A DNA stretch of 64,000 nt from Chrysoperla carnea (Eukaryota > Arthropoda > Insecta > Neuroptera > Chrysopidae): assembly GCF_905475395.1 (NCBI RefSeq), contig NC_058341.1, positions 70,191,501-70,255,500 of the forward strand, read 5' to 3'. Below are positions 12,182 through 23,700 of this stretch, in pieces. Every line of letters begins with the position of its first letter. The first letter of the stretch is position 1. The position numbers and the translations under genes are program-made. The notes below the pieces were generated by a model. It saw only the letters and a program-made list of their open reading frames with translations, was not told where the DNA came from and did not search any database.

Positions 12182-12495
12182 ATAATAATAATAATAATAA
12201 TAATGGAGTTCAACCTCCGTTTCTCTGACATATGCCTTAACAGAGGCTACCCACATCATTATTAGTTAATCTTTATTTATTTAACTACATTCGTATGTAT
12301 ACAATTACAATTTATGATTTTGATGGATTCGGTTACTTCGTTCTTATCCAAGCGACGACAATGTGATCAATTCTGCACCCCTATTAATTATAATTGTTCA
12401 TAATGCCGCTGCCTGGACTCAAACCCGCAACCTCCCAGTCAGTAGCCAAACGATCAAAGACTAACGCCTTAAACTGCTCGACCATTGAGTCGGTT
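12182..12495 (-). mobile_element. tRNA-derived SINE-2, full-length copy
   Basis: Read on the minus strand, the head starts near 12495 with an A-box-like GGTCGAGCAGTTTAAGGCG and a B-box-like GGTTTGAGTCC about 50 bases later. A body follows containing TTGTCGTCGCTTGGATAAG and GAGAAACGGAGGTTGAACTC. It ends in a (ATT)n tail that appears on the plus strand as eight AAT units at 12184-12205. The same body and tail occur at 30955-31195. The boxes and the simple tail are the hallmarks of a Pol III SINE. Confidence 0.75.
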
Positions 12496-12996
12496 TTTAA
12501 ATATGTAAAAATATTGATTGAAATGAATAAATTATTTTCTTTAAATAATGATTCCCGTAATTATGATCTTAAATCAGTGATAATGAACCATATTACGGGA
12601 GTCTATCGTAATTAGGGAAAATAAGAAGCAATTATTTTTTACTGTCATTTTAAATTGGTGTTAAAATTATTAAAATATTTTATACCAATAGAAGCAATAG
12701 ATGCTGTAGATTTTTGTGAGGTAATTACGGGATTTTTTTTTTTTTAATTTGTCTAATTAATTCTAAAAGACTTACTTTTTATGGTAAGTATCAAATGTGT
12801 CTTCAACTCCCGGAATAATGAGCAGAGTTTTTACTTATGTATGCAATTCCGGAAGTATCACATTGTAAAGGAGAAAACTGAAACTGACTTATATTTTGTT
12901 ATTTAAATTAGTTTTCAATGATTATTTATTCTAAAATAACTTTTACTATTATTAAAAGAATCAAAAAATATTAATTAGTTAATAGTTTCTATTAAC
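12496..12996. other. AT-rich non-coding stretch
   Basis: No gene or clear repeat is seen. A few scattered phrases of the type ACTCCCGGAATAATGAG recur around 10.87, 12.6, 12.8 and 13.5 kb, suggesting a degraded dispersed element, but boundaries cannot be set. Confidence 0.45.
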
Positions 12997-13335
12997 TTAA
13001 GGGAGTACTATTAGTAATAGACTTTGCATTCAGAATTTAATGAAACTTGGCATAGTTGTCCATTATTAAATCATAATTAACCAGTTAAATTTTTAGGGAC
13101 CTTCAGAGAACTGAAAATCTGAACGTCCAGTTTTGTGAAATAAAATAAAATCTGTGATTTCCCATAAGGATGAATGTTAAAATATATTTAAAATATCTTT
13201 TTTTCAGTTTTCTGAAGGCCCCTAAAAATTTAACTGGTTTATTATGATATAATAATGGACAACTATGTCAAGTTTCATTAAATTCTGATTGCAAAGTCTA
13301 TTACCGATAGTAATATATAATACCTTAATTAATTT
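12997..13335. mobile_element. Fold-back MITE-like element
   Basis: The left arm, starting TTAAGGGAGTACTATTAGTA and running through TAATAGACTTTGCATTCAG and CCAGTTAAATTTTTAGGGAC to about 13125, is the reverse complement of about 13205-13335 (GGCCCCTAAAAATTTAACTG, ATGGACAACTATGTCAAG, GCAAAGTCTATTACCG). The central loop is about 80 bp. No protein is encoded. Confidence 0.75.
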
Positions 13336-13584
13336 AATAACGATAATATTTATAATACCTGTGATTTATTACCGTTAGTATTAAGCAATATAATATGTAA
13401 TCATTTTTTTTTTATTTATTAAAAATTTAAATTTTTTCTTTTTCAATCAAATTTTATGTAAAAATATTCAATCAAATCAATAATTATTGTTAATTTACCT
13501 ATGTTATGTGTATCCCGGAATTATGTAGTTTCACTCCTAGAATCAGGTTCAAAGCCAAAGGGTCTAGCCGTATAAGCATAAATA

Positions 13585-14165
13585 GCCAAACACATAATCT
13601 CACACCCCTCTAGTAAGGGAATAATAGGGGTAACAACCCTGAACGTAAAATTTTTTTTTCGCGGTAGCTATTGAATATATCTTCATGAAATTGAAACTGT
13701 ACATGACTATCGATAAACTAATTAAAATATATTTTTTTAGAACTTTTGCAATGTTAGAAACAGTAGAGGTGAAGGGTTGAATCCTAAAATTCTCTAGGTA
13801 CAATTTTTTAAGTTCCCCCTCGATTTCTAAATCGACATGTTTTCACTCAAAACAATAATCACATCAAGTCAAGAGATATTAAGGATTGATACTTCCTTTT
13901 GTGACTTTAATATGTAATAGCTGTCTAATTAACAAACAAGATATATTTTTTTGGTAGGTGTCAATTTGGGGGTTGGTTTCAGTTTCTAATATTGCAAAAA
14001 TTCTAAAAAAAATATATTTTAATTAGTTTATCGACAGTCATGTACAGTTTCAATTTAATGAAGATATCTTCAATAGTTACCGAGAAAAAAAAATTGTATG
14101 TTCAGGGTTGTTACCTCTATTATTCCCTTACTAGAGATGTTAGGGGTGTGAGATTAAGTGTATGG
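13585..14165. mobile_element. Fold-back element, about 580 bp
   Basis: The left arm (13585-13770: CACACCCCTCTAGTAAGGGA, GGGGTAACAACCCTGAACGT, TGAAACTGTACATGACTATC) pairs with the right arm (13990-14165: GACAGTCATGTACAGTTTCA, TTCAGGGTTGTTACCTCTAT, CCCTTACTAGAGATGTTAGG). A loop of about 220 bp lies between. Ends near ATAATCTCACACCCC and GGGGTGTGAGATTAAG match each other. Confidence 0.75.
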
Positions 14166-14169
14166 CTAT

Positions 14170-14855
14170 TTTAGATGAAAAGCAATAAAAACAAGGTAAG
14201 AACCCTTCATCAGACGCGAGTGCAGTTTTCATATGCTCATACGGTTAGACCCTTTTATCACGGAATTAGAGACAAACTCCAAATCCAGAAAATTAACGTT
14301 TAATACTATAAATTAAAGACTTAGTCATGAAAAAAGGATAAAAACTAATTCTCAATAAATAATTTTGTACGACAAACCAATTTTTATAGCGGAAATACTT
14401 ATATTTATTACAATAATCAGATTCAAAGTGCATTATGTCTAAACATTCCGTAATATGGTAAATTTACCTTAACTTGACTACTACGGAACCGTTGTGTTCA
14501 TATACTACGGAACCTTTGTAGTTATTTACATACATTATCCACAATTTTTAAATAAATAATAACAAATTCTCGTGGGCTAACTATTTAGATCGGATACTTT
14601 CAATATAACATAATATTTTAAACATATAATTTCATTTCCTGCTTTATATTAATTAATATTTCACAATATATTTTGTATATTAGTAACCATTGTAATAATT
14701 CAAGGTTGATGAATTTGTTCTAACTTTGTGTAAAGAATTATTTCTTGTGTTTTTCCCCATCTTGATTACCTAACGGTCAATTTCATTTATAAAAATAAAA
14801 GTATAATAATATGTACATATTTAAAAATTTACATATGAATGAGTTTTGTGTAATT
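14170..14855. other. AT-rich non-coding stretch
   Basis: No gene, RNA or clear repeat could be recognised. Confidence 0.5.
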
Positions 14856-15482
14856 TAATCCGTCAGCACTCGCGTCAATCGTTCGATAATCTTTAGTGAC
14901 GTGATGAGAGACTTGCTCACGCGTTTTGCACTTGTGTCAAATATTTCTCAAGCTAAATTTTTTTTAACTTAATGATGAATGATGTTTAAGATTGAAAATA
15001 TTAGAGCAGAGAAATACTCTAAATAACTAAATTCATTTTAACTAATTTTTACAACTTATATCACTATTTTTTTTTTGGAGTGTGTCACAACAGTATGCTC
15101 TGCGCTGGCCCACACTATAATGACATGTATTTTAGCATTGCGTATGTTATATTACAGTCATAGAATAAAGTACGGATATTTCAGTGAATAGAGGCGTGAT
15201 TATTTAATTTATTATTTTAGTGACTACTTAGTTCGAATCCAGCAGCAGCAATTTGTTTTATCATTTTCTTATTTTAAATTAATTATCATATGTTTTTTTG
15301 TAAATACGCTGGGCTGGTTGGGTTGAGTTTGTCGACGACATAGGAGTTGGTTGGGTTCTGAAGTTTTTATTACAGAACTATTACAGAAAACCGAGATATT
15401 ATCGTAAACGATATTCACCCGATATATTCTTTGTGCAAAGATATTATATAAATATATCCACCTTGATATCCACCCGCTTCAC

Positions 15483-16115
15483 CAGTGATGGATTACCGCC
15501 TAGGCCCGTGAGGCCCGGGCCTAAGGCGGCACAATTTGGGGGGCGGCAAATTTTTCAGAATGTCAAAATTTTAAATCTGATATAATGTAACGACAATACA
15601 TTTTAAGGATTTATTCGAATTTTTTTTATATAAATTTACAAATAAATTTCTATGAAATAGAATGGAATTTATTTCCTTATTAGACATTGCTCTACGTATT
15701 TTTTTGAGTATTCCGGCTACGAACTGTTCAGGAGAAAGATCTTTTTCCACCTTGAAAAGAGTAAAAACGTATTTACGCGGAAGTATGGGCCAAGAGAGAC
15801 TCAATGCTTTAGCACTACTGTCAATTGAAGCTCAACTTGTTCAAGAAATTGATTACAACGACATAGTTGATGATTTTGCTCAGACGAAAGCAAGAAAGAA
15901 GATATTTAAAAATTAAGTTATACATTATATTTTAAGAAAACTGACTGTTGTTTATGTTGTTAATATTTATTTGTATTGTTCAACAATTGTATTTTTATGA
16001 AATAAATATTATATCTAAATAATATAAACGGATTCAAAAAAATAAATTTCCATCTTTTAAAAAGGGCGGCTAATCAGACAGGGCCTAGGGCGGCAAAATA
16101 CTTAATCCGCCACTG
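15483..16115 (+). mobile_element. Non-autonomous hAT element with 8-bp target duplication
   Basis: The ends are CAGTGATGGATTACCG at left and the inverted CTTAATCCGCCACTG at right. Both sides also share GGCCTA...GCGGCAAA words (left GGGCCTAAGGCGGC, right GGGCCTAGGGCGGC in direct form). The element is flanked by perfect 8-bp duplications CGCTTCAC at 15475-15482 and 16116-16123, the hAT signature. At 633 bp it keeps only the end of its transposase (15662-15916), so it is an internal-deletion derivative. Confidence 0.9.
15662..15916 (+). pseudogene. hAT transposase C-terminal dimerisation domain remnant
   Basis: This is an 84-residue open frame with the hAT C-terminal (dimerisation) signature: LRIFLSIPATNCSGERSFST, then LKRVKTYLR, then GQERLNALALLSIE. 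The family is related to ZMYM-type hAT proteins. Full-length hAT transposases are about 600 residues, so only the last tenth or so remains. The frame ends in a natural-looking TAA, followed by an AATAAA-type A-rich stretch. It lies wholly inside the element with CGCTTCAC duplications. The catalytic residues are absent, so it cannot act as a transposase. Confidence 0.85.
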
Positions 16116-16116
16116 C

Positions 16117-16600
16117 GCTTCACTGAACTTAAAAGTAAAAACCACCGCTTTATAGCTTTCTCCTCTCTTGATCTCATTCATCCTCCTTCCATAACACTCG
16201 AAGGAATTTTGTTACATAGCTAAAATATATGCGCAGTTTTCAATTTTTTAAATGCAAAATAATCGTAATTCATTGTGTATATGACAAAAGATGGCCATGA
16301 ATTATTTAATATTTACTATTTTAAATTTTTAAAAAATCTGAAATCTGATAACATTTGATTTTGTCACAGTTGGTATCGGCAGCCTAGATCATCCTGTCGA
16401 GACGGACGTGTTTTTTTAATTTACCTTCTGAGTACAATTAACATTAAACTTATGACAGTAACGAACAGGCCAAATGTGATTCTCAAAATTTCTGAAAGAC
16501 TCGAAAAAAAAAAAAATTTAAAAAACTGTAGATTTCAAATAGATAAAATTATATGAGGAAGGAAAAGTTTCATCCACATATACCATTTGAAAAATAAAAT
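16117..16600. other. AT-rich non-coding stretch
   Basis: No gene or recognisable repeat is present between the hAT element and the next fold-back. Confidence 0.5.
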
Positions 16601-17116
16601 AAAGTTCGAAAACTAAAACCCCGACAATTACAGAATCGCACTCTTAAAAGTATGAAAACAAGAAAATATTTTCGTCTTAAATTGTTACGATAAGTAAAAT
16701 CGTCATTACAGGCGGAGGACCTCTTTTCGGTCCTGTGCAAAACTGTTTAATGTCACCCTATTAGCTCAGTTAAAGCGTAACCAACTCCGGCCGTGAATAG
16801 TGTAGCGAGTTCGATTCCCGTCGTCGCAACATAATTAATTTAATTAATAGTTGTGATGGGCTGGTGTAGTGCATGGTATATGCATATGAAGGAGGTGCAC
16901 TCAGCCTTTGAAATAGAGGAGCTGATAAATGAAATTATCAGCGGAAAAAAACACATATATAGTATCACAATGGGCTCTATAGCCTAGGAGTGTCCTTCGT
17001 GGACAGAAAATACAATCTAACCTAACTTAGAGGCCCCCCGAATATAATGACGATCTTACTTATCATAAAAATTTCAGATGAAAATATTTTCTTGTTTTCA
17101 TACTTTTAAGCGTGCG

Positions 17117-17125
<9 letters not shown>
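16600..17125. mobile_element. Fold-back element split by a SINE
   Basis: The arm 16605-16740 (ACAGAATCGCACTCTTAAAA, GTATGAAAACAAGAAAATAT, GATAAGTAAAATCGTC) is matched inverted by 17034-17122 (GACGATCTTACTTATC, ATATTTTCTTGTTTTCATAC, TTTTAAGCGTGCGATTCTGT). SINE-1 sits between them. A related copy in opposite orientation lies at 31535-32100. Confidence 0.7.
16752..17020 (+). mobile_element. tRNA-derived SINE-1
   Basis: The head carries an A-box-like TTAGCTCAGTTAAAGCG and a B-box-like GAGTTCGATTCCC, spaced as in tRNA genes. A body follows with GTGATGGGCTGGTGTAGTGC, GGTGCACTCAGCC and GAGCTGATAAATGAAATTAT. The tail contains ACAATCTAACCTAACTTAG. A headless piece of the same body lies at 35083-35187. 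Confidence 0.7.

Positions 17126-17183
<58 letters not shown>
17122..17183. repeat. (TA)n microsatellite
   Basis: About 30 uninterrupted TA units are seen, located where the fold-back arm ends. Confidence 0.95.
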
Positions 17184-17186
<3 letters not shown>

Positions 17187-17775
17187 AAAAGTGCTATCAT
17201 AGTTTTATGTCCTCTATAGAGGGCACTATATTCAATTTTATGTGATGGTACATAGCCTATACTATAACCAGCGGACGATCAAGACGCTTCTAACGATACC
17301 TCATTAGTCAAATTATGATATGTAGTTTAAAAGCTCGGAGGGAACATACAAAAATACTTACATATCGGTCAAACACATAACCCTTGCCATTGTATAGTCG
17401 GAATAGTAAATATTTTTTATGTTTTAAATCCATCGTGAGCAAAGTGCTCATAACGCGAGTGCTGACGGGCTAATAATAATTAATTTACCTAATGAAATTG
17501 TTTTTATTTCATTCGCGCAAATGTATTTAAAAATATTTTCAGTGTGAGAGAGATAAGATTAAAAATGTGTTATTGTTAAAAATTATATTGAATTTATATG
17601 TATAGGTGATTTTTTTTTTGTATAGAAGTATATTTTATGTATTATCTTATCAAATTTAACAATAATTTTTATAAATAATGTTGTTAATTTTGGTTTAGTA
17701 TAAATATTTGTATTTCAAAATATTTGATAAGTTATTGATTGCCAAAATAATATTAAAATTAAATAAAACATAAAC

Positions 17776-20700
17776 ATGGGCAGTGAAATTAGTAAATCAA
17801 GTTTAACTAACGATATTATTGACGATTATGTTGAATTAACGTATCTAACTAAAGTTGAAATTATTCAGTAAGTAAATGATTCATTTTTATTGTTGTACCG
17901 ATTTTATTATTTAGATTAAGGGTCCTGTATCAAAAATCTAGTATACCTACGTAATAATCCAATTAATGTATGGAGCCCCAATGCTAAATTTGACAAAATT
18001 GAAATCAGAAAACAAAAAATGCGTTTTTAAAGAAGAAAAAAGCCAAGAAACATAGCGTTTTTTGTTTACGGCTATCAATGGCTAAGCTAATCGAAAACAT
18101 TCGAAAAAGTAAAAAAAAAAAAAAAAACGGTTGAACTTTGCGATTGAAAAAAAGTTAACGTCCAATGCAAACAAATTAAATGGGAAACTTCTAGACTTAA
18201 AAAAAACTTATCGATTGACGTCTTATAAGTCCGATTTGGATGCGTAGGCGCCGACAAAACTTGAAAAAATGAGCAAAAATAGTCGTTTTTACATTTGATT
18301 ATAACTTTTTTTCTTCTTCGATTTTAAAGTTGATACCTATATAGTGAAGTTATAGTATAATAGGTATATATAATAGGTTCACAAATCTTCAACTTTTTTG
18401 TTTGTTGCAAATTTAGAAAATTTTTTTGAAATATCCCATTATTTTGAATAAAAAATGATTATAAGGCGGTAAATTTCGCAATCTTGTCATTTCATTGAGG
18501 GAGTTAATATCATAGGGTTTATTAAGTAGCTTACGGTGATCTAAACTACTGATTATTATTAGTCCATCTAGATATCTAACCCGGCTCAACACTACATAGG
18601 CTTGACCTATCGCAAAAATACGTGAACTTAAATCAACTACACCTTGATCTAAAGAAAATCCTTGTAATTTATGTACAGTAACACCAAAACACAATAACAA
18701 TGGCAAAATTTTTCGCTCTATTTTGCCCTGGCCACGAAGTGCATCAAATTCTGTCGTCGATGGTTCGATTCTGACTCCTACTCCAGGTACATTGTCTAAG
18801 TCAGTCTAAGGCAGTTTTGGAAGTTTAATTTCTTAAAATCGTAATTATGGAGTTCCATAAAGTGAAGCTCCCTACAATTCATTATATATTTATACATATT
18901 GGCTTATAAGCACATTCCCTATAATAAGTCGGGACCCATTGCTGGGAAGATTTGAGCTTGTCAAGATTTTAATCGCTCCCGATTGTTAAAGTCACTATAA
19001 AAACTACTGGATAGACGCTATTTATACTAAGTTCTTTTCCTTTCAGTTTTATTTTTTTAATGGGTATAACGTCAGTCGAATTGTCTATTTAACAGCTATT
19101 CAATGAAATTGCGCCACATAGGAACATACATAATTATTTTCACGTCAACGCGTCTGTTGGTCGTCATATTGAATTTTCATTACTGCCGTATCTTCAATAG
19201 CACTTACAAGGTTAAAAGAAATCGATTGACGTCAGAATCATCGAAATCGGCCCACGCGTTTGGTCTCTAGTGAACCAGATAGGAACACACATATATAGCT
19301 GATAAACACAATTACTACACCTTTCCGTTGCTCAGTCGGCTTTGCGTGATCTCGCGATGAGGTTCAGACAACCTCATATCGATTGGTATTGTGATTATTT
19401 TTTCCAGTGTAGTGTCACAAACTTTTGGGTCACGCTTCTTCGATTTTGGATTCAAATTTTTGCAACTTTAGTAATGTCATCATAATAAGTTCCCTCCACC
19501 AGATCCATCAAACTTCTGTTCTCCCATATCGTTGCAACGGGACGATACAAGGAGTCTCAAGCCAAGCCACATAATAATACACGATTTTAAAAAAAAAACA
19601 CTAAAAACTGGAGAAAACAGTACGAAAACTGTTCATAAATGCATAGATACGACAGAAATCGTTACTAATATACAGGACGTCTAGCTAAGTTGGCAACATA
19701 GGGAAAACTTTTTTATTATAACGTTTACGAAAAAAATTTATTCTCTATAAAAAAAATTATATACGCTCTATTATAAAAATATTAACTTTCAGCTATTCAT
19801 TCTTGACATCGAATATGAAGAGTGTCCACAAATTGAGATAGTTCGATAGGAATGTTAATGGTCGTTTAAAACTGTACACCATTTTGAACAGATAGTAAAG
19901 AAAACGATTTAACGAATCACATCCGAAATATGTAGGAGTATCTTTAAACAATTTTGTAAAAGAACAGTTACATGTATGGAACGCGAGTTGAGGCAAAAAC
20001 GAACTCAAGATAACTGTTTAGAAATGAATTATTAACGAAGGGAATGTTTTGTCCACTTCTATTTTAAATCAAATTTTGCAAATCCTATTTACAAAACAAG
20101 TTATCTGTTATTCAAATTAACCAGTTATCGTACTTAAAATATTTATTTTAATCCAAAAACGGTTCACAAAAGGGGTCGAATTGGAAAGTTTTGGTGTAAT
20201 TGTTTTGATTGGTTTATTCTATATTTTTTGGGGTGCTGAACACGAATCTGAAGTTGTCCATCAAAAATTTGCTCGGCCAATGTAATAAATCATCAAAAAG
20301 CACTAAAAATCATGTCTTTTAGGGGTTTTTAGCTTATAACTTGCAAAGCAAGCAATTAATGCAAAAAATGTGTTTATGCCGTAAAATAAAGAAAAGAAAA
20401 TTTAATTTAATTTACGTCTCTTATTATTTTTTCGTACATCTTATGGTTTCCCTGTAAGAGAGTACCGAAATATGGGAGAAATCGGTAATTTTTGGAAAAA
20501 AGAAAAAAATAATGAATGAATCGATTCAATTTTCTCTTTAAGTGAAAGACTTCATCTGCAGCGCTTCGCCTTTCGACGTAAAGGCAAAGACCGTTCGGCT
20601 CGACTAGGCTGACTTTAGGGGGTATGTGTCAAGGACACATCTTCTGCTAATGCCGTAGTCGTGTCATTTGCCACTCTCTGCAACGGTGTGAAGTCCAATT

Positions 20701-23700
20701 ATTTTCGTTTTCGAATGTTTTCGTTGAGATACAAAGCAACCCTGGCGGAAAAAAATCTGTCCTGGAACCCCTCACATTTTCGAAGAATTCATTACTGTAG
20801 GTTTTACTTTTATCATATTGATTACTTCTTTTAAAGAATATAAAAAATTTAAAAAAAATTATTTTGAGGTTTTCTGACTTATTTATTAAATCTGAAGAGA
20901 AACCAGAGTGATTCTAGGTATATTCAATATACACATGATTTCGATATTTCTATTGTAATTATAATGATAATATATTTAAAATAAAAATGAATTATTCAGT
21001 ACATTTTCCAAACTATGGCCATAAATACTGAATTTTACTTAATCTATCAAATGTTCACCTACATAAAATACTAATGATGACTTCTGCTATATTTTTAAAT
21101 GCTAATTTCTCCCATATTTCGACACTCTTTTGCGTGGAAACTATACGACATACGAAAAAATGTTACGAGACATAAATTGTAGGAAATTTTCTCTTCTTTA
21201 TTTTACTGCGTAAATACTTTTTGCATAAATTGCTTTAAAAGTTATAAGCTGAAAATCCCTAAAAGACATGATTTTTAGTGCCTTTTTGATGATTTCTCAT
21301 ATTTGCCGCACCAAATTTTTTTGGGCAGATTCGTGTTCAGCACCCCAAAAAACATAGAATTAATCAATCAAAACAATTACACCAAAACTTTCCACTTCAA
21401 ACTACCCTTTTTGGGCTATTTGCTAATTTGAAACATTTATAACAAGATACTTACAATTATTATTGTTGACGTAAGTAAAAACAGTTATTTTCAGTTCGTT
21501 TTCACCTCTACGTATCTACCTGCACGATCCATACATGTAATTATTCTTTTACAAAATTGTTTAAATTACTCCTACACATCTCAGGAGTGATTTCTTGAAC
21601 TGTTTCTCTTATTATCTGTTCTAAATGGTTTACATTTCTGAACGACCATTAACATTCCTATCCAGCTTTTTCAATTTATGTACACCCTGTATATTCGATG
21701 TCAAAATTGTATAGCTTAATGTTAATATTTTTGAAAGTAAAGCTATTTAAAAAGAATAAACTTTTTTCGAAAACCTTATAATAAAAAAGTTTTCCATATG
21801 TTTTGGTGTTTTTATACCATGTATATATGTAATATATACCAAGGTATATTAAATTTAATGCAAAGTTTGTAACGTTTAAAAATATTGATGATATGAACAT
21901 AATTTTGGTATAGGTGTTCATAAAATCACCTAATTAGTCATTTTCGGTTGTCCGTCCGTCCGTCTGTGACCACGATAAGTCAAAAACAAAAAAAAAGATA
22001 TCAATCTGAAATTTATATAGCTTAGTTAGGGCGTAAAAAGTGAGGCGAGTTTGTAAATGAGCAACATCAGTCATTTGGGTCTTGGGATCGTAGGACCCAT
22101 CTTGTAAACCATTAGAGATAGAATAAAAGTTTAAGAGTAAAAATTGTTCCTTATAAAAAAATAAACAAATTTTGTTTGAAACATTTTTTCGTAAACATAT
22201 CTGTTTAACTGTGAGTGCGCAAATTGTATAGTATGTATTCTATGAGAATATCAGTTATGTATGTGTGACATATATGTGTGATTAACAGTATAATTAACAC
22301 TGTCTATACATAGTATTTCAACAATAAACTCAGTCAATTGTTTCTTTTCACTTGTTTATTTTAAATCGTGTATTATTATGGTGGCTGAGCTCTTTTGGCT
22401 CACTCTCTCTAACCTTCCCTCTCTCTCTCTCTCTGTTATATGACGCAGATAAAGTTGCGCGGATCTAGTTGAATATAAAATTAAACGTTTATTTTACCAT
22501 TCAATTTTTATAATGGTAAGAGGTAAAGGGAGACTTTAAATTAAAAAATTGATCTTAATAAGAAAACGTTTAACTAAACTAATGTTTTGTCTGTTTTTAA
22601 CATTACTTTTAACATTAGGACAAAACATCAGCCCCGTAACTGCCCGTTGCAAAAAACTTTTATTTGTATGTTTGACTCTCCACTCAGATCTACGGTCCCC
22701 GGTTGCCTGGCTGATATTTTGGCAAACTATTTTTAACATCTCTGTTAACATTCTAGCAAAACATCAGCCACGTACCTGTTAGTTGCAAAAAAAAATTTTC
22801 TGCATGTTTGGCTCTCCACTCAGACTTACGGTCCCCGGTTACCTGGCTGATGTTTTGGCAAACTGTTTTTAACATCTCTATTAACATTTAGACTAAACAA
22901 CAACCACGTACCTGTTCGTTGCAAATTTTTTTTTTCTTTTAATGTTTGGCTCTTTGTTGAGACCCACGGTCCCCGTTTTCCTGGCTGATGTTCCGACATT
23001 TGTTAAAGTAACCTTAAATATTTATTTTACGCAACAGAAAACACACATACCTGCTCGAGAGTAAAACTTACATGTCCCTCTTGCTCTATCATAAAGACAA
23101 GACAAAGGCTTAATTTAAACTAATATATTTTTTATATATTTTCAGAATATACAAAAAATTTCGTAGTATAAATGAAACTGAAGTTGATAATGATATACAA
23201 TATCGAATTCGATTTTCAAGCGTACAAGAAGTTTTTCCTGAATTAAAAGTACAGTAAATAAAGATGGCGCACAGAAATTAACATGTTAATGTAATAATAC
23301 ATTTTTCTTTACAGCACAACCCGTTTTCTGATCGTTTATGTTCCGTATTCTCATCAAAAAAAGATAATCATTTTTCATTTGAGGACTTACTTGATTTATA
23401 TTCAGTGTTTTCAAAAACTTGTCCGGACAAAGTAAAAGCCGCATGGGCTTTTCAAGTTTATGGTTAGTAAATAATATTTATAAGGATTTATTAAGGAGCG
23501 CCAGGGCAATTTTGTATAAAACGCTTGATTTTTTTTTAAATATGAAGTTTGACTAAGTCTAACTCAATAGAACAACTTTCGTTTGTGAAAAATAAATTAT
23601 GAAATTTGATAAAAATTAAAATTTATGTAGAAATATATACGTAAATATTCTGATTGTTAGTCATAAAAGCACATAATTGTTTTATTATATTAAAACTAAA

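Larger units (their letters stand above)
14857..17458. mobile_element. Composite repeat block bounded by inverted GTCAGCACTCGCGT
   Basis: TTTAATCCGTCAGCACTCGC at 14857 onward and CGCGAGTGCTGACGGGCTAA near 17452-17475 are inverted copies of one end motif. The next inner sequences also share GCTCAC-type words. The block contains a complete hAT element (15483-16115), a fold-back pair and a SINE. The part next to the right end (17190-17405) recurs inverted at 31640-31860. It may be one old element with later insertions; this is inference. Confidence 0.4.

Noticed and set aside
12394-12615. 73-codon open frame with LPGLKPATSQSV
   Set aside because: This phrase is a typical translation of the tRNA-like B-box region of SINE-2 in reverse and not a protein.
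22536-22782. Two antisense open frames of 71 and 77 codons
   Set aside because: Both fall on the 137-bp tandem repeat and disappear in the other units.
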